A stretch of 64,000 nucleotides of DNA from Ruminococcoides sp052118065 (GTDB lineage Bacteria; Bacillota; Clostridia; Oscillospirales; Acutalibacteraceae): NCBI GenBank assembly GCA_052118065.1, contig JBQKHY010000007.1:36326-100325 (forward strand), in the 5' to 3' direction. Under the pieces are notes generated by a model. It was given only the letters and a program-made list of their open reading frames with translations. It searched no databases and was not told the origin of the DNA. Numbering within the stretch: the stretch's first letter is position 1; each line of letters begins with the position of its first letter. This document shows positions 16,882-26,500 of this stretch, in pieces. A program made the position numbers and the translations under genes.

Positions 16882-18627
16882 TTATTTATTATTCTTAGCT
16901 TTTGCTCTTTCTTCTTTCCAAATTGGTTGGAATTCTTTTGTTTCTTTTGCAAGTTTATTGCTTAAGATTAATACTGCAATAACATTAGGAACAATCATAA
17001 GTGCATTCGCAATATCTGAGAATGACCATACAATATCAAGAGAAATTACTGCACCGAAGTAAACAACAAGTGAGAATATAATTCTGTATATGTAACATAC
17101 AAGTGGCTTTTTAGCAAGGAACTCAAGTGCCTTTTCACCGTTATATTCCCAACCAAGAATAGTAGAGAAAGCAAAGAGGATAAGTCCGATAGTTACAAGG
17201 TAAGCACCAACATCACCAAGTACACTTCTAAATGCTTCAATAGTTAGCTTAGCACCGGTTGTTAGTGTAAGTGATTCGTACTGTCCATCAGTACTGAACT
17301 TTACATTGTTACCACTTTCATCTTGCCATGTACCCTGTAAAGTTGTTTCGGTAGCCTTAGCTTCTACACCATTCATCTTTTTGTCAAAGTCAGTTTCCTG
17401 ATTTGTAGCAATTTTTTCTTTAGTACAAGGTGTGTAGTTTGTAACATTACCACTATCATCAGTTAATGAGAAACCATCATCAGTTAATGCATACTCATAA
17501 ATTGTATCTTTGTATGAGGAGTCAGAATCAATATTGTGAGATGCAATAGTGATTTTGTTATTATCAATAACATATGTGCCATCCATAGCTGCATTAGTTG
17601 TACCAAGCACTCCGGATGATGCAATAGCTAAACCTGTAATTGTACATACAACAATTGTATCTAGGAATGTACCACACATATTGATATAGCCTTGACGAAT
17701 GTGGTTGTCAGTATGTGCAGCAGCTGCAGCAATAGCAGCAGAACCCATACCGGCTTCATTACTAAATACACCTCTGCCAACACCATAACGCATTGAGTTC
17801 ATCATTGTTGCAGTAAGTGTACCTGCTATACCACCGGCAACTGATTTACCGGAGAAAGCCATAACAAAAATGTTTTTTAGACCTTCAGGAATACCTGAAA
17901 TGTTACCGAAAATAACTACAAGACCGGCAACAATATAAAATACTGCCATTGCAGGAACCAGTACAGAAGAAACCTTTGAGATACTCTGAATACCACCTAA
18001 AACAATAAGCAGTACCATAACTGTAAGGATTAGACCTGTTACCCATGTAGGAATAGTAAAGGTTGAGTTAACTGCATCGGAGATTGAGTTAGCTTGTGTT
18101 AAGTTACCGATACCGAATGAAGCAAGTAATGCAAAGATTGCAAATAATACTGCCAAAATTTTACCGGGTAGCTTGTCGTGAAATGCTGCCTTGATTGAGT
18201 ACATAGGACCACCAAGCATTTCACCACGGTCATTAACAACTCTGTACTTAATAGACAATGCACATTCAGCAAACTTTGTTGTAATACCAAATGCTGCTGA
18301 AATCCACATCCATACCAAAGCACCGGGACCACCGGCTACCATAGCAGTGGCAACACCGACAATGTTACCTGTACCGATTGTAGATGCAAGTGCAGTCATA
18401 AGTGCTGCAAAAGGAGAAACATCACCTTTGCCACCGTCTTTTTTGATTCTTGATTCTTTGCTGAAAAGTGCTTTTAGTGATGGAAAAAGATTTTTCCAAG
18501 GTAGAAAACCAAACCTAAAGGTTAGGTAAACACCTGTACCAACAAGCAGTATCAGCATTACAGGACCCCATACTGCATTATCAATGTCGTTTAAGACAGT
18601 TTGCAGTGAGTTCATAAAATGTTCCAT
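16882..18627 (-). CDS. Alanine/glycine:cation symporter (AGCS) with an inserted extracellular domain
   Basis: 581 residues from ATG 18627 (AGGAG ribosome site; an 18-codon upstream extension has none). Sodium-coupled alanine/glycine uptake carrier: ALASTIGTGNIVGVATA is the family signature, followed by GGPGALVWMW and GRGVFSNEAGMGSAA. Typical members have 440-490 residues; this one has about 110 extra residues (about 348-457) between two late membrane segments. The insert is polar, Asp/Ser/Thr-rich, and ends in LQGTWQDESGNNVKFSTDG, which resembles the GTW beta-barrel domains of small lipoproteins (DUF5640-like). Both flanks read as normal carrier, so the insert is in-frame and not a frameshift. 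Confidence 0.92.
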   Translation of the reverse strand: MEHFMNSLQTVLNDIDNAVWGPVMLILLVGTGVYLTFRFGFLPWKNLFPSLKALFSKESRIKKDGGKGDVSPFAALMTALASTIGTGNIVGVATAMVAGGPGALVWMWISAAFGITTKFAECALSIKYRVVNDRGEMLGGPMYSIKAAFHDKLPGKILAVLFAIFALLASFGIGNLTQANSISDAVNSTFTIPTWVTGLILTVMVLLIVLGGIQSISKVSSVLVPAMAVFYIVAGLVVIFGNISGIPEGLKNIFVMAFSGKSVAGGIAGTLTATMMNSMRYGVGRGVFSNEAGMGSAAIAAAAAHTDNHIRQGYINMCGTFLDTIVVCTITGLAIASSGVLGTTNAAMDGTYVIDNNKITIASHNIDSDSSYKDTIYEYALTDDGFSLTDDSGNVTNYTPCTKEKIATNQETDFDKKMNGVEAKATETTLQGTWQDESGNNVKFSTDGQYESLTLTTGAKLTIEAFRSVLGDVGAYLVTIGLILFAFSTILGWEYNGEKALEFLAKKPLVCYIYRIIFSLVVYFGAVISLDIVWSFSDIANALMIVPNVIAVLILSNKLAKETKEFQPIWKEERAKAKNNK

Positions 18628-18664
18628 AATTCTGCTCCTCATTTTTAAATTGTATATTACTACG

Positions 18665-18700
18665 GAAAAAAGGTAGCACACCGAATATATGCACTACCTT
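18665..18700 (-). terminator. Terminator-like hairpin at the 5' end of the symporter transcript
   Basis: AAGGTAG / CTACCTT extended inward by four pairs (two G-U), followed on the minus strand by six T. The predicted transcription start is near 18704, so the hairpin is the first structure of the message, and the start codon follows 38 bases later. There is no upstream minus-strand gene that it could terminate. Confidence 0.65.
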
Positions 18701-18710
18701 GTACCCATAC

Positions 18711-18739
18711 ATTATACACTATTTATCACTTTAATACAA
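18711..18739 (-). promoter_or_regulatory. Promoter of the AGCS symporter gene
   Basis: On the minus strand TTGTAT (18734-18739) and a consensus TATAAT (18711-18716) separated by 17 bases. Confidence 0.75.
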
Positions 18740-18912
18740 TGAAATGCACCAACAAAATTCGACAAATTCTACAATTTCTATATATTTACCAAAATATATG
18801 AATAAACAAATGGACTTATTCATAAAATATGTATGTTATTTTATGTACATTATTTGTAAAAGGTATATAAAACCTAGATTAAATCTTGATTTTGAAATGT
18901 GGTTGTGCTAAT

Positions 18913-19617
18913 ATGTTTGATATGAAAAAACAGTTAATTCCAAGATATGCGTATTTACCTATTGTGGTTTGTATTGTTTGGAACACCCTTGTTTACAATA
19001 TGACAAGGTTCTTTACCAACAAAATGACCCATTATGATTTTTCAATAAAATTAGATAGTTACATTCCTTTTGTATCCTCTTTTGTAGTGATATATATTCT
19101 TTCTTATGTGTTGTGGATTATAGGATTCTTGGTGTTTGCTAAAGAAAGTAGAAGTCTTTGCAATGAGCTTTTTGCTGCTGAATTTGTGTGCAAAACCATT
19201 TGCCTATTTTGTTTTGTTATTATCCCAACCACTATGACAAGAGCAAATGTTCCTTCCGGAGGTGTTCTTAACTGGTTGACTAATGCTGTTTATTCATTAG
19301 ACCAACCTAATAATCTTTTCCCATCTATCCATTGTATGGAAAGCTGGATTTGCTTTAGAGGTGCTTTAAGGTGTAAGAAGGTTCACCCTATGTATAGCAA
19401 GGTGTGGTTTGTTCTTGCTATATTAATTTGTATGTCAACTGTATTTGTAAAGCAACATGTGTTTGTTGATATTATCGGTGGCATTGTAGTGGCTGAAATT
19501 GGATTATTTCTTTCAAAGAAATTTAACCTTGGTAGAGCATATGATGTTGTAAGGTATAAGTTTATTACACTTGTAAGATTTAAGAAAAAGACAAATAAGG
19601 TTGTACTGAAAAAGTAA
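18913..19617 (+). CDS. PAP2-family membrane phosphatase
   Basis: About 234 residues with five or six hydrophobic segments. Acid-phosphatase signature parts are NNLFPSIHCMES (the PSxH motif) and KQHVFVDIIGG, which carries the catalytic His and the Asp of the third motif; the first motif (KxxxxxxRP) is not clear. Such enzymes dephosphorylate lipid phosphates such as phosphatidate or undecaprenyl diphosphate, or act as inositol-phosphate lipid transferases. The start is uncertain: ATG 18913 or ATG 18922; neither has a good ribosome site. Confidence 0.8.
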   Translation: MFDMKKQLIPRYAYLPIVVCIVWNTLVYNMTRFFTNKMTHYDFSIKLDSYIPFVSSFVVIYILSYVLWIIGFLVFAKESRSLCNELFAAEFVCKTICLFCFVIIPTTMTRANVPSGGVLNWLTNAVYSLDQPNNLFPSIHCMESWICFRGALRCKKVHPMYSKVWFVLAILICMSTVFVKQHVFVDIIGGIVVAEIGLFLSKKFNLGRAYDVVRYKFITLVRFKKKTNKVVLKK

Positions 19618-19627
19618 ATAAGATTTT

Positions 19628-19658
19628 AAAGTCACACTGTTTTCGGTGTGACTTTTTT
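19628..19658 (+). terminator. Terminator of the PAP2 gene
   Basis: AAAGTCACAC / GTGTGACTTT followed by T. Confidence 0.9.
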
Positions 19659-19731
19659 ATTGCCTAAAAATATATATTAGAAAAGCCGACTTAACATAAA
19701 GTAAAATATTTCAAAATAATTGTAAAATATA

Positions 19732-19770
19732 CTTGACATAATGTAATCTAGGTAGTAATATATAGTCAAG
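19732..19770 (+). promoter_or_regulatory. Promoter, with flanking inverted repeat, of the membrane protein/XRE operon
   Basis: TTGACA (19733) and TAATAT (19756) with a 17-base spacer. The arms CTTGAC (19732-19737) and GTCAAG (19765-19770) frame the promoter symmetrically and could be operator half-sites for the XRE repressor encoded downstream; this last point is inference. Confidence 0.65.
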
Positions 19771-19803
19771 AGATAAAAATAAATTTTTATTGGAGGTTTT
19801 ATT

Positions 19804-20337
19804 ATGATTAATACAGAGAAACTTTTTTATGCATTAGGTATGGTTGCAGGTTTTGTATTGGTTTTCCTTGTTTGTCTTTTGATATATTTATATAGAAAGA
19901 AAAAAGGTAAATCTATTAACGATTACGATGAAAGACAAAAGGCTATTCAAGGTGTAGCATATAAGTATTCTTTCTTTACAGTTATCGCTTACTATATTGC
20001 TAACGGTCTGTTTTGCAAATTGTTTGGTGATTGGCTTGACACAATGTCAATGAACTTTGTTGGTATTTGCTTAGGTGTTGTTGTGTTTGCCGGTTATTCA
20101 ATTATTAAGGATGCTTATGTTTCATTGTCCGGTAATCTTTCAAGGTATATTATTGTTTTTCTGGTTGTAAGTGCAATTAACTTTGCTTGTTTTTTTGGAA
20201 ATATAATTACTAAAGGTGATGATGAAACATTTTTTATGAACCTAGTTTGTGGTGTTACATTTCTAATAGTTTCAGTAATTGCAATTATGAAAATCGTCAT
20301 TGACAAAAAAGCAGAAAAGAAAGAGATTGAAGAATGA
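19804..20337 (+). CDS. Small membrane protein of XRE-linked type (DERQ motif)
   Basis: 177 residues with a hydrophobic N-terminal segment, a basic patch (YRKKKGKS), then DYDERQKAIQG and four more hydrophobic segments. The YDERQ motif after the first segment is seen in several uncharacterised Firmicutes membrane-protein families that are paired with small XRE regulators. The ribosome site is TTGGAGG. The stop overlaps the start of the XRE gene (ATGA), so the two are translationally coupled. Function unknown; it may be a sensor or be regulated by its partner. Confidence 0.8.
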   Translation: MINTEKLFYALGMVAGFVLVFLVCLLIYLYRKKKGKSINDYDERQKAIQGVAYKYSFFTVIAYYIANGLFCKLFGDWLDTMSMNFVGICLGVVVFAGYSIIKDAYVSLSGNLSRYIIVFLVVSAINFACFFGNIITKGDDETFFMNLVCGVTFLIVSVIAIMKIVIDKKAEKKEIEE

Positions 20338-20528
20338 AAAATTTAAAGTTAAAGTCTGCTAGGGCAGGTATGGATATTTCTCAGGCTAAACTTGCTGAGA
20401 TTGTTGGAGTATCACGACAAACTATAAATGCTATTGAAAAGGGTGACTACAACCCTACAATCAAACTTTGCATTGCAATTTGTAAAGCACTTAACAAAAC
20501 TTTGGATGAACTGTTTTGGGAGGAATAA
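20334..20528 (+). CDS. Small XRE-family transcriptional regulator
   Basis: 64 residues, made up only of a helix-turn-helix domain: SQAKLAEIVGVSRQTINAIEKGDYNPTIK is the classical Cro/CI motif, ending in LDELFWEE as in YozG-like proteins. The gene overlaps the upstream membrane-protein gene by four bases and its stop directly precedes the HAD gene. It probably represses its own operon from the palindrome around the promoter at 19732-19770. Confidence 0.92.
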   Translation: MKNLKLKSARAGMDISQAKLAEIVGVSRQTINAIEKGDYNPTIKLCIAICKALNKTLDELFWEE

Positions 20529-21350
20529 ATGAATACACTTTATGTTTCTGACCTTGACGGTACACTACTGAATAGTGATGTTAAGATTAGCGAAAATAGC
20601 AAAAATATCATTAATTCACTTATTGATAAAGGAATGAACTTTACAGTTGCAACTGCAAGAAGCTTAGTTTCTGCAAGTGATAAAATTGAGGGTTTGAACT
20701 TAAAATTACCTGTAGTTGTGTATAACGGTACTTTCACAATGATGAAAGATACAGGAGAGATAGTGAATTCCAATTACTTTGATAAGGCTGACAGAGATTT
20801 TATTATTGAAAATATTAAGAAATCTTCACTTAACCCTTTGGTATATTCATTTGTTAATAATGTAGAAAAGGTTAGCTATAACAAGAATTTTGTAAATCAA
20901 GGTACAAAGTATTACCTTGATGTTAGAGGTAATGACCCTAGAATGAACCCTCTGAACAGTAGTGAAAACCTTTATGAGGGTGATATTTTTTATTTCACTA
21001 TTATTGGTGAATATGATGAGGTAAAAGAGTTTTATAATTCTATTAAGGAAAATAACAGTATTAGAGTAACATTTCAGAAAGAAATTTATAATGAGTCTTA
21101 TTGGTGTGAGATTATGCCTATAACTGCCTCAAAGGCTAATGGGATTTTGCAGTTAAAAGAAACATATAATTTTGATAGGGTAGTGACCTTTGGTGATGCT
21201 ATCAATGATGTACCTATGTTTCAGATTTCCGATGAATGTTATGCAATGGATAATGCTTGTGAAGAATTAAAATCAATTGCAACTAAGGTCATTTTAAGTA
21301 ATAATCAGGATGGTGTAGCTTTATTTTTACAAGAAAAATTTAATAGTTAA
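20529..21350 (+). CDS. Cof-type HAD hydrolase
   Basis: 273 residues. HAD motif I is SDLDGTLLNS, motif II is VATARS, the Lys of motif III is in TASKANG, and motif IV is FGDAINDVPMF. The cap between motifs II and III is the alpha/beta type of the Cof subfamily. These enzymes dephosphorylate sugar phosphates, pyridoxal phosphate or nucleotides with broad specificity. The ATG immediately follows the stop of the XRE gene, and GGGAGG in the end of that gene serves as ribosome site. Confidence 0.92.
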   Translation: MNTLYVSDLDGTLLNSDVKISENSKNIINSLIDKGMNFTVATARSLVSASDKIEGLNLKLPVVVYNGTFTMMKDTGEIVNSNYFDKADRDFIIENIKKSSLNPLVYSFVNNVEKVSYNKNFVNQGTKYYLDVRGNDPRMNPLNSSENLYEGDIFYFTIIGEYDEVKEFYNSIKENNSIRVTFQKEIYNESYWCEIMPITASKANGILQLKETYNFDRVVTFGDAINDVPMFQISDECYAMDNACEELKSIATKVILSNNQDGVALFLQEKFNS

Positions 21351-21354
21351 ATAA

Positions 21355-21403
21355 GGTTGTGGTAAATAACTTATAATGAAAAGTATTTGCCACAACCCTT
21401 TTT
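21355..21403 (+). terminator. Terminator of the membrane protein/XRE/HAD operon
   Basis: GGTTGTGG-AAATA / TATTT-CCACAACC long stem, then five T. Confidence 0.9.
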
Positions 21404-21496
21404 ATTGTAATTTATTAATAAATATAGTATAATTTGAGTATTATAATTTATATGTAACTATGGATAATCCTAGTGAAAGATAATAAGGTGATATAT

Positions 21497-22723
21497 ATGA
21501 AAAAGACAGATTTAAGAAATTATGCAAAGCTAATTGCCCAAAAGGGTGTTAATGTACAGAAAAATCAAGAGGTGTATATTACTGCACAACTTGACCAACC
21601 TGAATTTGTGAAAATGCTGGTTGAAGAATGTTACCGAAGTGGTGCAGGTAAAGTTATTGTTGATTGGAACTATCAGCCACTTACCAAACTTCATGTTCGT
21701 TGGCAAAAGGAAAAGGTGCTTTCCAAAGTTGAAGAATGGGAAAAGGCTAGACTACAACACAAGGTTGATGTGCTACCTGCACTTATTTATCTTGAAAGTG
21801 AAGACCCTGACGGACTAAAGGGTGTCAATATGGAAAAGCTTGTAAAATCTCAGCAGATTAAGAGAAAAATTACTAAGCCATATCGTGACCAAATGGATAA
21901 TAAGTATCAGTGGTGTATTGCAGCAGTTCCCGGTGCTGATTGGGCAAAGAAAGTTTTCCCTAATGAGCGTAAAAGTGTTGCTATTGAAAAGCTATGGGAA
22001 GCTATCCTATACACTTCAAGAGCAAACGGTGACCCTATTAAAAATTGGGAAGAACATAACAAAGACCTAAAAGAAAGATGTGACTACCTAAATTCACTGG
22101 GTATTGAAACATTAGAGTACAAGTCATCTAACGGTACTGACTTTAAGGTAGGTATGATAGAAACTGCTCAATTCCTAGGTGGTTGTGAAGATACACTAGG
22201 TACAAATGTACCATTTAATGCAAACATTCCATCAGAAGAAATTTTCATCACACCAAAGAAAGGTGTAGCTGAGGGTATTGTTTATGCATCAAAGCCACTT
22301 TCATATCAAGGTCAGCTAATTGAGAATTTCTCAGTAAGATTTGAAAACGGTAAGGCAGTAGAAGTAAAGGCTGAAAAGAATGAGGACCTACTAAAGTCAA
22401 TTATTGCAATGGATGAAAATTCAGCTTATCTTGGTGAAGTGGCACTTGTACCATATGACTCACCAATCAGAAACAGTGAAATTCTATTCTACAACACATT
22501 GTTTGATGAAAATGCAGCTTGTCACCTAGCTTTTGGTGAGGGCTTTACTAATTGTCTAAAGGACTATGAGGACTTAACTCTTGAACAATGCAGAGAAAGA
22601 GGCATTAACGATAGCTTAGTTCATGTTGACTTTATGATTGGTAATGAGGACTTAAACATTACTGCTATTACAAGAGATGGCAAGAGAGTACCTATCTTCA
22701 AAGACGGTAACTGGGCATTTTAA
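21497..22723 (+). CDS. M29-family aminopeptidase
   Basis: 408 residues from ATG 21497, chosen for the AAGGTGAT in front; the eight-codon longer frame has no ribosome site. Thermophilic-type metallo-aminopeptidase (AmpS/PepS): conserved metal-binding positions are in NIPSEEIFITP, LGEVALVPYDSPI, the FYNTLFDENAACHLAFG segment with Glu and His, and the C-terminal HVDFMIG. It removes N-terminal residues from peptides in the cytoplasm, with two metal ions. The next gene starts 14 bases downstream. Confidence 0.92.
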   Translation: MKKTDLRNYAKLIAQKGVNVQKNQEVYITAQLDQPEFVKMLVEECYRSGAGKVIVDWNYQPLTKLHVRWQKEKVLSKVEEWEKARLQHKVDVLPALIYLESEDPDGLKGVNMEKLVKSQQIKRKITKPYRDQMDNKYQWCIAAVPGADWAKKVFPNERKSVAIEKLWEAILYTSRANGDPIKNWEEHNKDLKERCDYLNSLGIETLEYKSSNGTDFKVGMIETAQFLGGCEDTLGTNVPFNANIPSEEIFITPKKGVAEGIVYASKPLSYQGQLIENFSVRFENGKAVEVKAEKNEDLLKSIIAMDENSAYLGEVALVPYDSPIRNSEILFYNTLFDENAACHLAFGEGFTNCLKDYEDLTLEQCRERGINDSLVHVDFMIGNEDLNITAITRDGKRVPIFKDGNWAF

Positions 22724-22737
22724 TTTAAGGTAACTTA

Positions 22738-23589
22738 ATGATAAAGTATATTATTTTTTCAATTCTTTTTGTTATCCTAGTTGTAATAATTTTTATTGCA
22801 ATTAGTGATATTAGATTTCGTAAAATCAAGAATGTAACCTACACAATTGAAAGTGAGAAAATAAAGAAAAATATAAAAGCAGTTTTTGTTTCTGACTTTC
22901 ATAATTGTGGTGATATAGGTGAAATAGTAAAAAGAATAGAAAATATTTCACCTGATGTAGTTTTTCTGGGTGGAGATTTAGTTGATAGAATTAGTGGTTG
23001 TCACCAAGGGTATGAGTTAGCTAATATTCTTGTACGGAAATATAACTGCTATTTTGCACCGGGTAATCACGAATATGGACTGAAAAATCCGGAAGAAGTT
23101 TTATCCGATTTACAGAAAATCGGTGTAAAAGTTCTTGAAGATAAGGTGGAAAAAGTAATTATAAATGGCAATAACATTGACATTTGTGGTGTTTATGACG
23201 GTGTGAAATTGTCAGAAAATTCAATGGCAACACAACTGAAAAATGTAAATTATAATTCTAACAAAGAAAATTATAGAATTTTACTTGCACATTTTCCTAT
23301 TTATGCAAAAAGCTATTTTAGGTATAAATTTGACTTGATACTCTCAGGTCATGAACATGGTGGAATGATTAGTCTACCTCATAAAGATAAAGGACTGATA
23401 GGTCATAAAGGCTTTTTTCCTACCTTTTCAGGTGGAGAATATGTAAAGGAAAATTCAGTATTATTAGTTAGTAGGGGTATCAGCTACCCTAAGTATAACT
23501 ATATTTTACCAAGACTTTTTAACAACCCTGAGTTGGTTGTAATTAATATTAAAGGTTTGAATAAAGATAATGGACAGAACAGCAATTAG
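22738..23589 (+). CDS. Metallophosphoesterase with N-terminal membrane anchor
   Basis: 283 residues: one N-terminal membrane segment (about 3-23) and a metallophosphoesterase domain with VFVSDFHN, VFLGGDLVD, FAPGNHEYG, LLAHFPIY and LSGHEHGGM. The first motif reads DFH where the family norm is DxH, which fits. Shorter than the paralogue at 3348 and without its four-helix membrane region. Its last 20 bases overlap the methyltransferase gene, so the two genes are probably co-translated, though no functional tie is known. Confidence 0.88.
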   Translation: MIKYIIFSILFVILVVIIFIAISDIRFRKIKNVTYTIESEKIKKNIKAVFVSDFHNCGDIGEIVKRIENISPDVVFLGGDLVDRISGCHQGYELANILVRKYNCYFAPGNHEYGLKNPEEVLSDLQKIGVKVLEDKVEKVIINGNNIDICGVYDGVKLSENSMATQLKNVNYNSNKENYRILLAHFPIYAKSYFRYKFDLILSGHEHGGMISLPHKDKGLIGHKGFFPTFSGGEYVKENSVLLVSRGISYPKYNYILPRLFNNPELVVINIKGLNKDNGQNSN

Positions 23590-26500
23590 AAATTTTGCAA
23601 TTTTTGCAAGGAACAAATTAATTGAAGATATAAAGGAAAGGGCAACTTACTTTGGTGTTACAGAAAACGGTGTTTCTCAATTTTACGGTCACTTAACTGA
23701 AGAAGAAAAAGTTGCAAGACATCATTTTATAGAAAAAATAAGCAGAAGTAACGAAGAAGATTATGTTACTTCCTTTAATGATGCCATAGAGGATATTGCC
23801 TATATTTGGTTTACAAGAATTGTAGCACTTAGATATATGGATGCAAATTCTCTATTGCCTTTTAATAATCAATTGTTTTTGTCCAAAGATGAAAAAGAAC
23901 CTAAAATCATTTATACTTTAGGTGATAATGTTCTTGACTTTACACCGGAAGATGAAATGAATATAGGTAAGTATAAAGCAGAGAAAGACAATAAATCTCT
24001 GTACATACTCCTATTTGTAAAGGTCAATGAATATCTAGGTCAGAATATGACAGTATTCCAAAATGACCTTGATGATTATGTAAAACTGTTATTAAATCTT
24101 GACTATGACAGTAACGGTGTAATTGCTGAACTTTCCAAGATTAATATTGATAACTTTATCCAAGGTGTAGAGATTATGGGTTGGTTTCATCAGTATTATA
24201 ATACTGATGTTTTCAACAAACTTTATGACGGTGATATGAGCAAGAAGAAAATTTCTTCAAAATATCTACCTGTTGCAACTCAGTTATATACACCTGATTG
24301 GGTAGTAAAATATATGGTGGAAAATACCCTAGGTAGAGTGTGGGTTGACCATTTAATAGGTAATGGTGAAACTGAAAAAGCAGAGAACTTCATAAACAAA
24401 TGGCAGTATTATATTAAAGATACTGATGAGGATAACCCTGAACTTAAGAAGATTAGAGAGAAAAGAAAAGACCTAAAACCTACTGATATTAAGTTCATTG
24501 ACCCATGTATGGGTAGTGGTCATATTTTGGTTTATGCCTTTGAACTTTTAGTTGATATTTATTGTAATGAGGGCTATAGCCAAAGTGATTCAGCAACTTT
24601 GATTGTGGAAAATAACCTGTATGGTCTTGATATTGACGATAGAGCATCAGCACTTTCTTACTTTGCTTTAATGATGAAAGCAAGTTACTATAACAAAAAT
24701 CTAGTGCTTGGTAAGTACAAGGTAAATCTTTGTAGTGTACAAGAAAGTAACAATATTGAAAATGTAGATGAAGTGGCATTATTCTTTAGCAACGGTAACG
24801 AAAGATTGTTAGAGGAATTTACATATCTTATTACTGTATTTTATGACGGTAAAGAATATGGCAGTATCTTGAATTTAAGGAAAGTGGATTTTAAAAGCCT
24901 TTATAACAGAATAGAAGAATTGAGAAATTATAATCCGACAACTAAGGAAGAAAATAATTACTTAAAAGAAATATTCTCAAAGTTACTGCCACTTATTAAC
25001 CAAGCAAATATTATGTCACATCACTATGATGTGGTAGTTACTAACCCACCATACCTAAGCAATTCAAGAATGAATAAGAAACTTGCAATGTATGTAAATA
25101 GGGAATATAACATTGCAAAAAATGATTTAGCAGTAGTGTTTATTCAGAAAGCAGTAGGTGTACTTTCTAAGGAAGATGCACTGATTGCTATGATTACTAC
25201 AGTTTCTTGGATGTACCTAAAAAGTTTTGAAAAGTTCAGAAAATATTTATTACATAGTTTTCAGCTAAATTCTATTGTTGATTTTGGTACAGAACTTTTT
25301 GAGGGTAAAATCGGTCATTTGCCTGTTGTAACATGGGTAAACCGTAAACACCTACCATTCCAAAAGCTATGTGGTGTCAGACTTTCTGAATATAACTACA
25401 GTAAGCGAAAAGAAAAGCATAATCAGTTCTTTAATAAAGAAAATTACCACTATACCGACCAATATGATTTTGCAAAAATACCGGGAGAACCGGTTGCATA
25501 TTGGCTAGGGGATAGCTTTATGAAAGCCTTTGAACAAGGCAGAACCTTAGGTGAACTTACTGTATGCAGAAACGGTATGAAAACCGGTGATAATGAAAGG
25601 TTCTTAAGATTGTGGTGGGAGGTTAACCTATCTAAAGCAAACTTTACAGCAGAAAATGTAAATGATGCTTATGAAAGTGGTGCTACTTATTTTCCTTATA
25701 ATAAAGGTGGGGAATACCGTAAGTGGTATGGTAACAATGACTACCTAATTAATTGGTACAAAAACGGTGAAACTGTTATGGGTAAAGCTAAGTTAGACGG
25801 TAGGTATACCCAAGACTATAACCAAGAACTAAAGTTTATGCCACTTGCTACATGGTCACTTATTACGGTGAAACCCGCATTTAGATATAAACAAAATGCA
25901 CTTTCCGATATTGCCGGAATGTCTTTCTACACTAGTCAGGACAAGCTACTTTATTATTTAGGTTTTTGCAATTCTGTTATTGCAACTGAAATGATAAAAC
26001 TACTTGCACCTACTATGAATTGCCAAGTAGGTGATATTGCCAGACTTCCAATTTTACATTCTTTAAGCAAAGAACAAGAGGTAAATGACCTAGTAACTGA
26101 GAATATTAATCTAGCAAAAGAGGACTTTGATTCCTTTGAAAATTCATGGGACTTTACTACTCATCCGTTTATAAAGTACAAGACTTCAACCGGTAAACTA
26201 CTTGATGCTTACTTGCAATGGGAGAAGGTAGCTAATGCTAGATTTAATAAGGTTAAGAAAAATGAAGAAAAGCTAAATGAAATTTTCCTTGATATTTATA
26301 ATGTAAAAGATGGCTTTAAAAGTGAAGTTGAAGAAAAAGATGTTACAATTTATAAAGCTGAAAAGGTTAGAGATGTTAAGTCCTTCCTATCATATGTAGT
26401 AGGTTGTGTATTAGGTAGATATAACCTTGATGATTTAGGCAATGTATATACAGGTGAAGTGTGGGATATTGATAAGTACAAGACCTTTACACCTGTAGCT

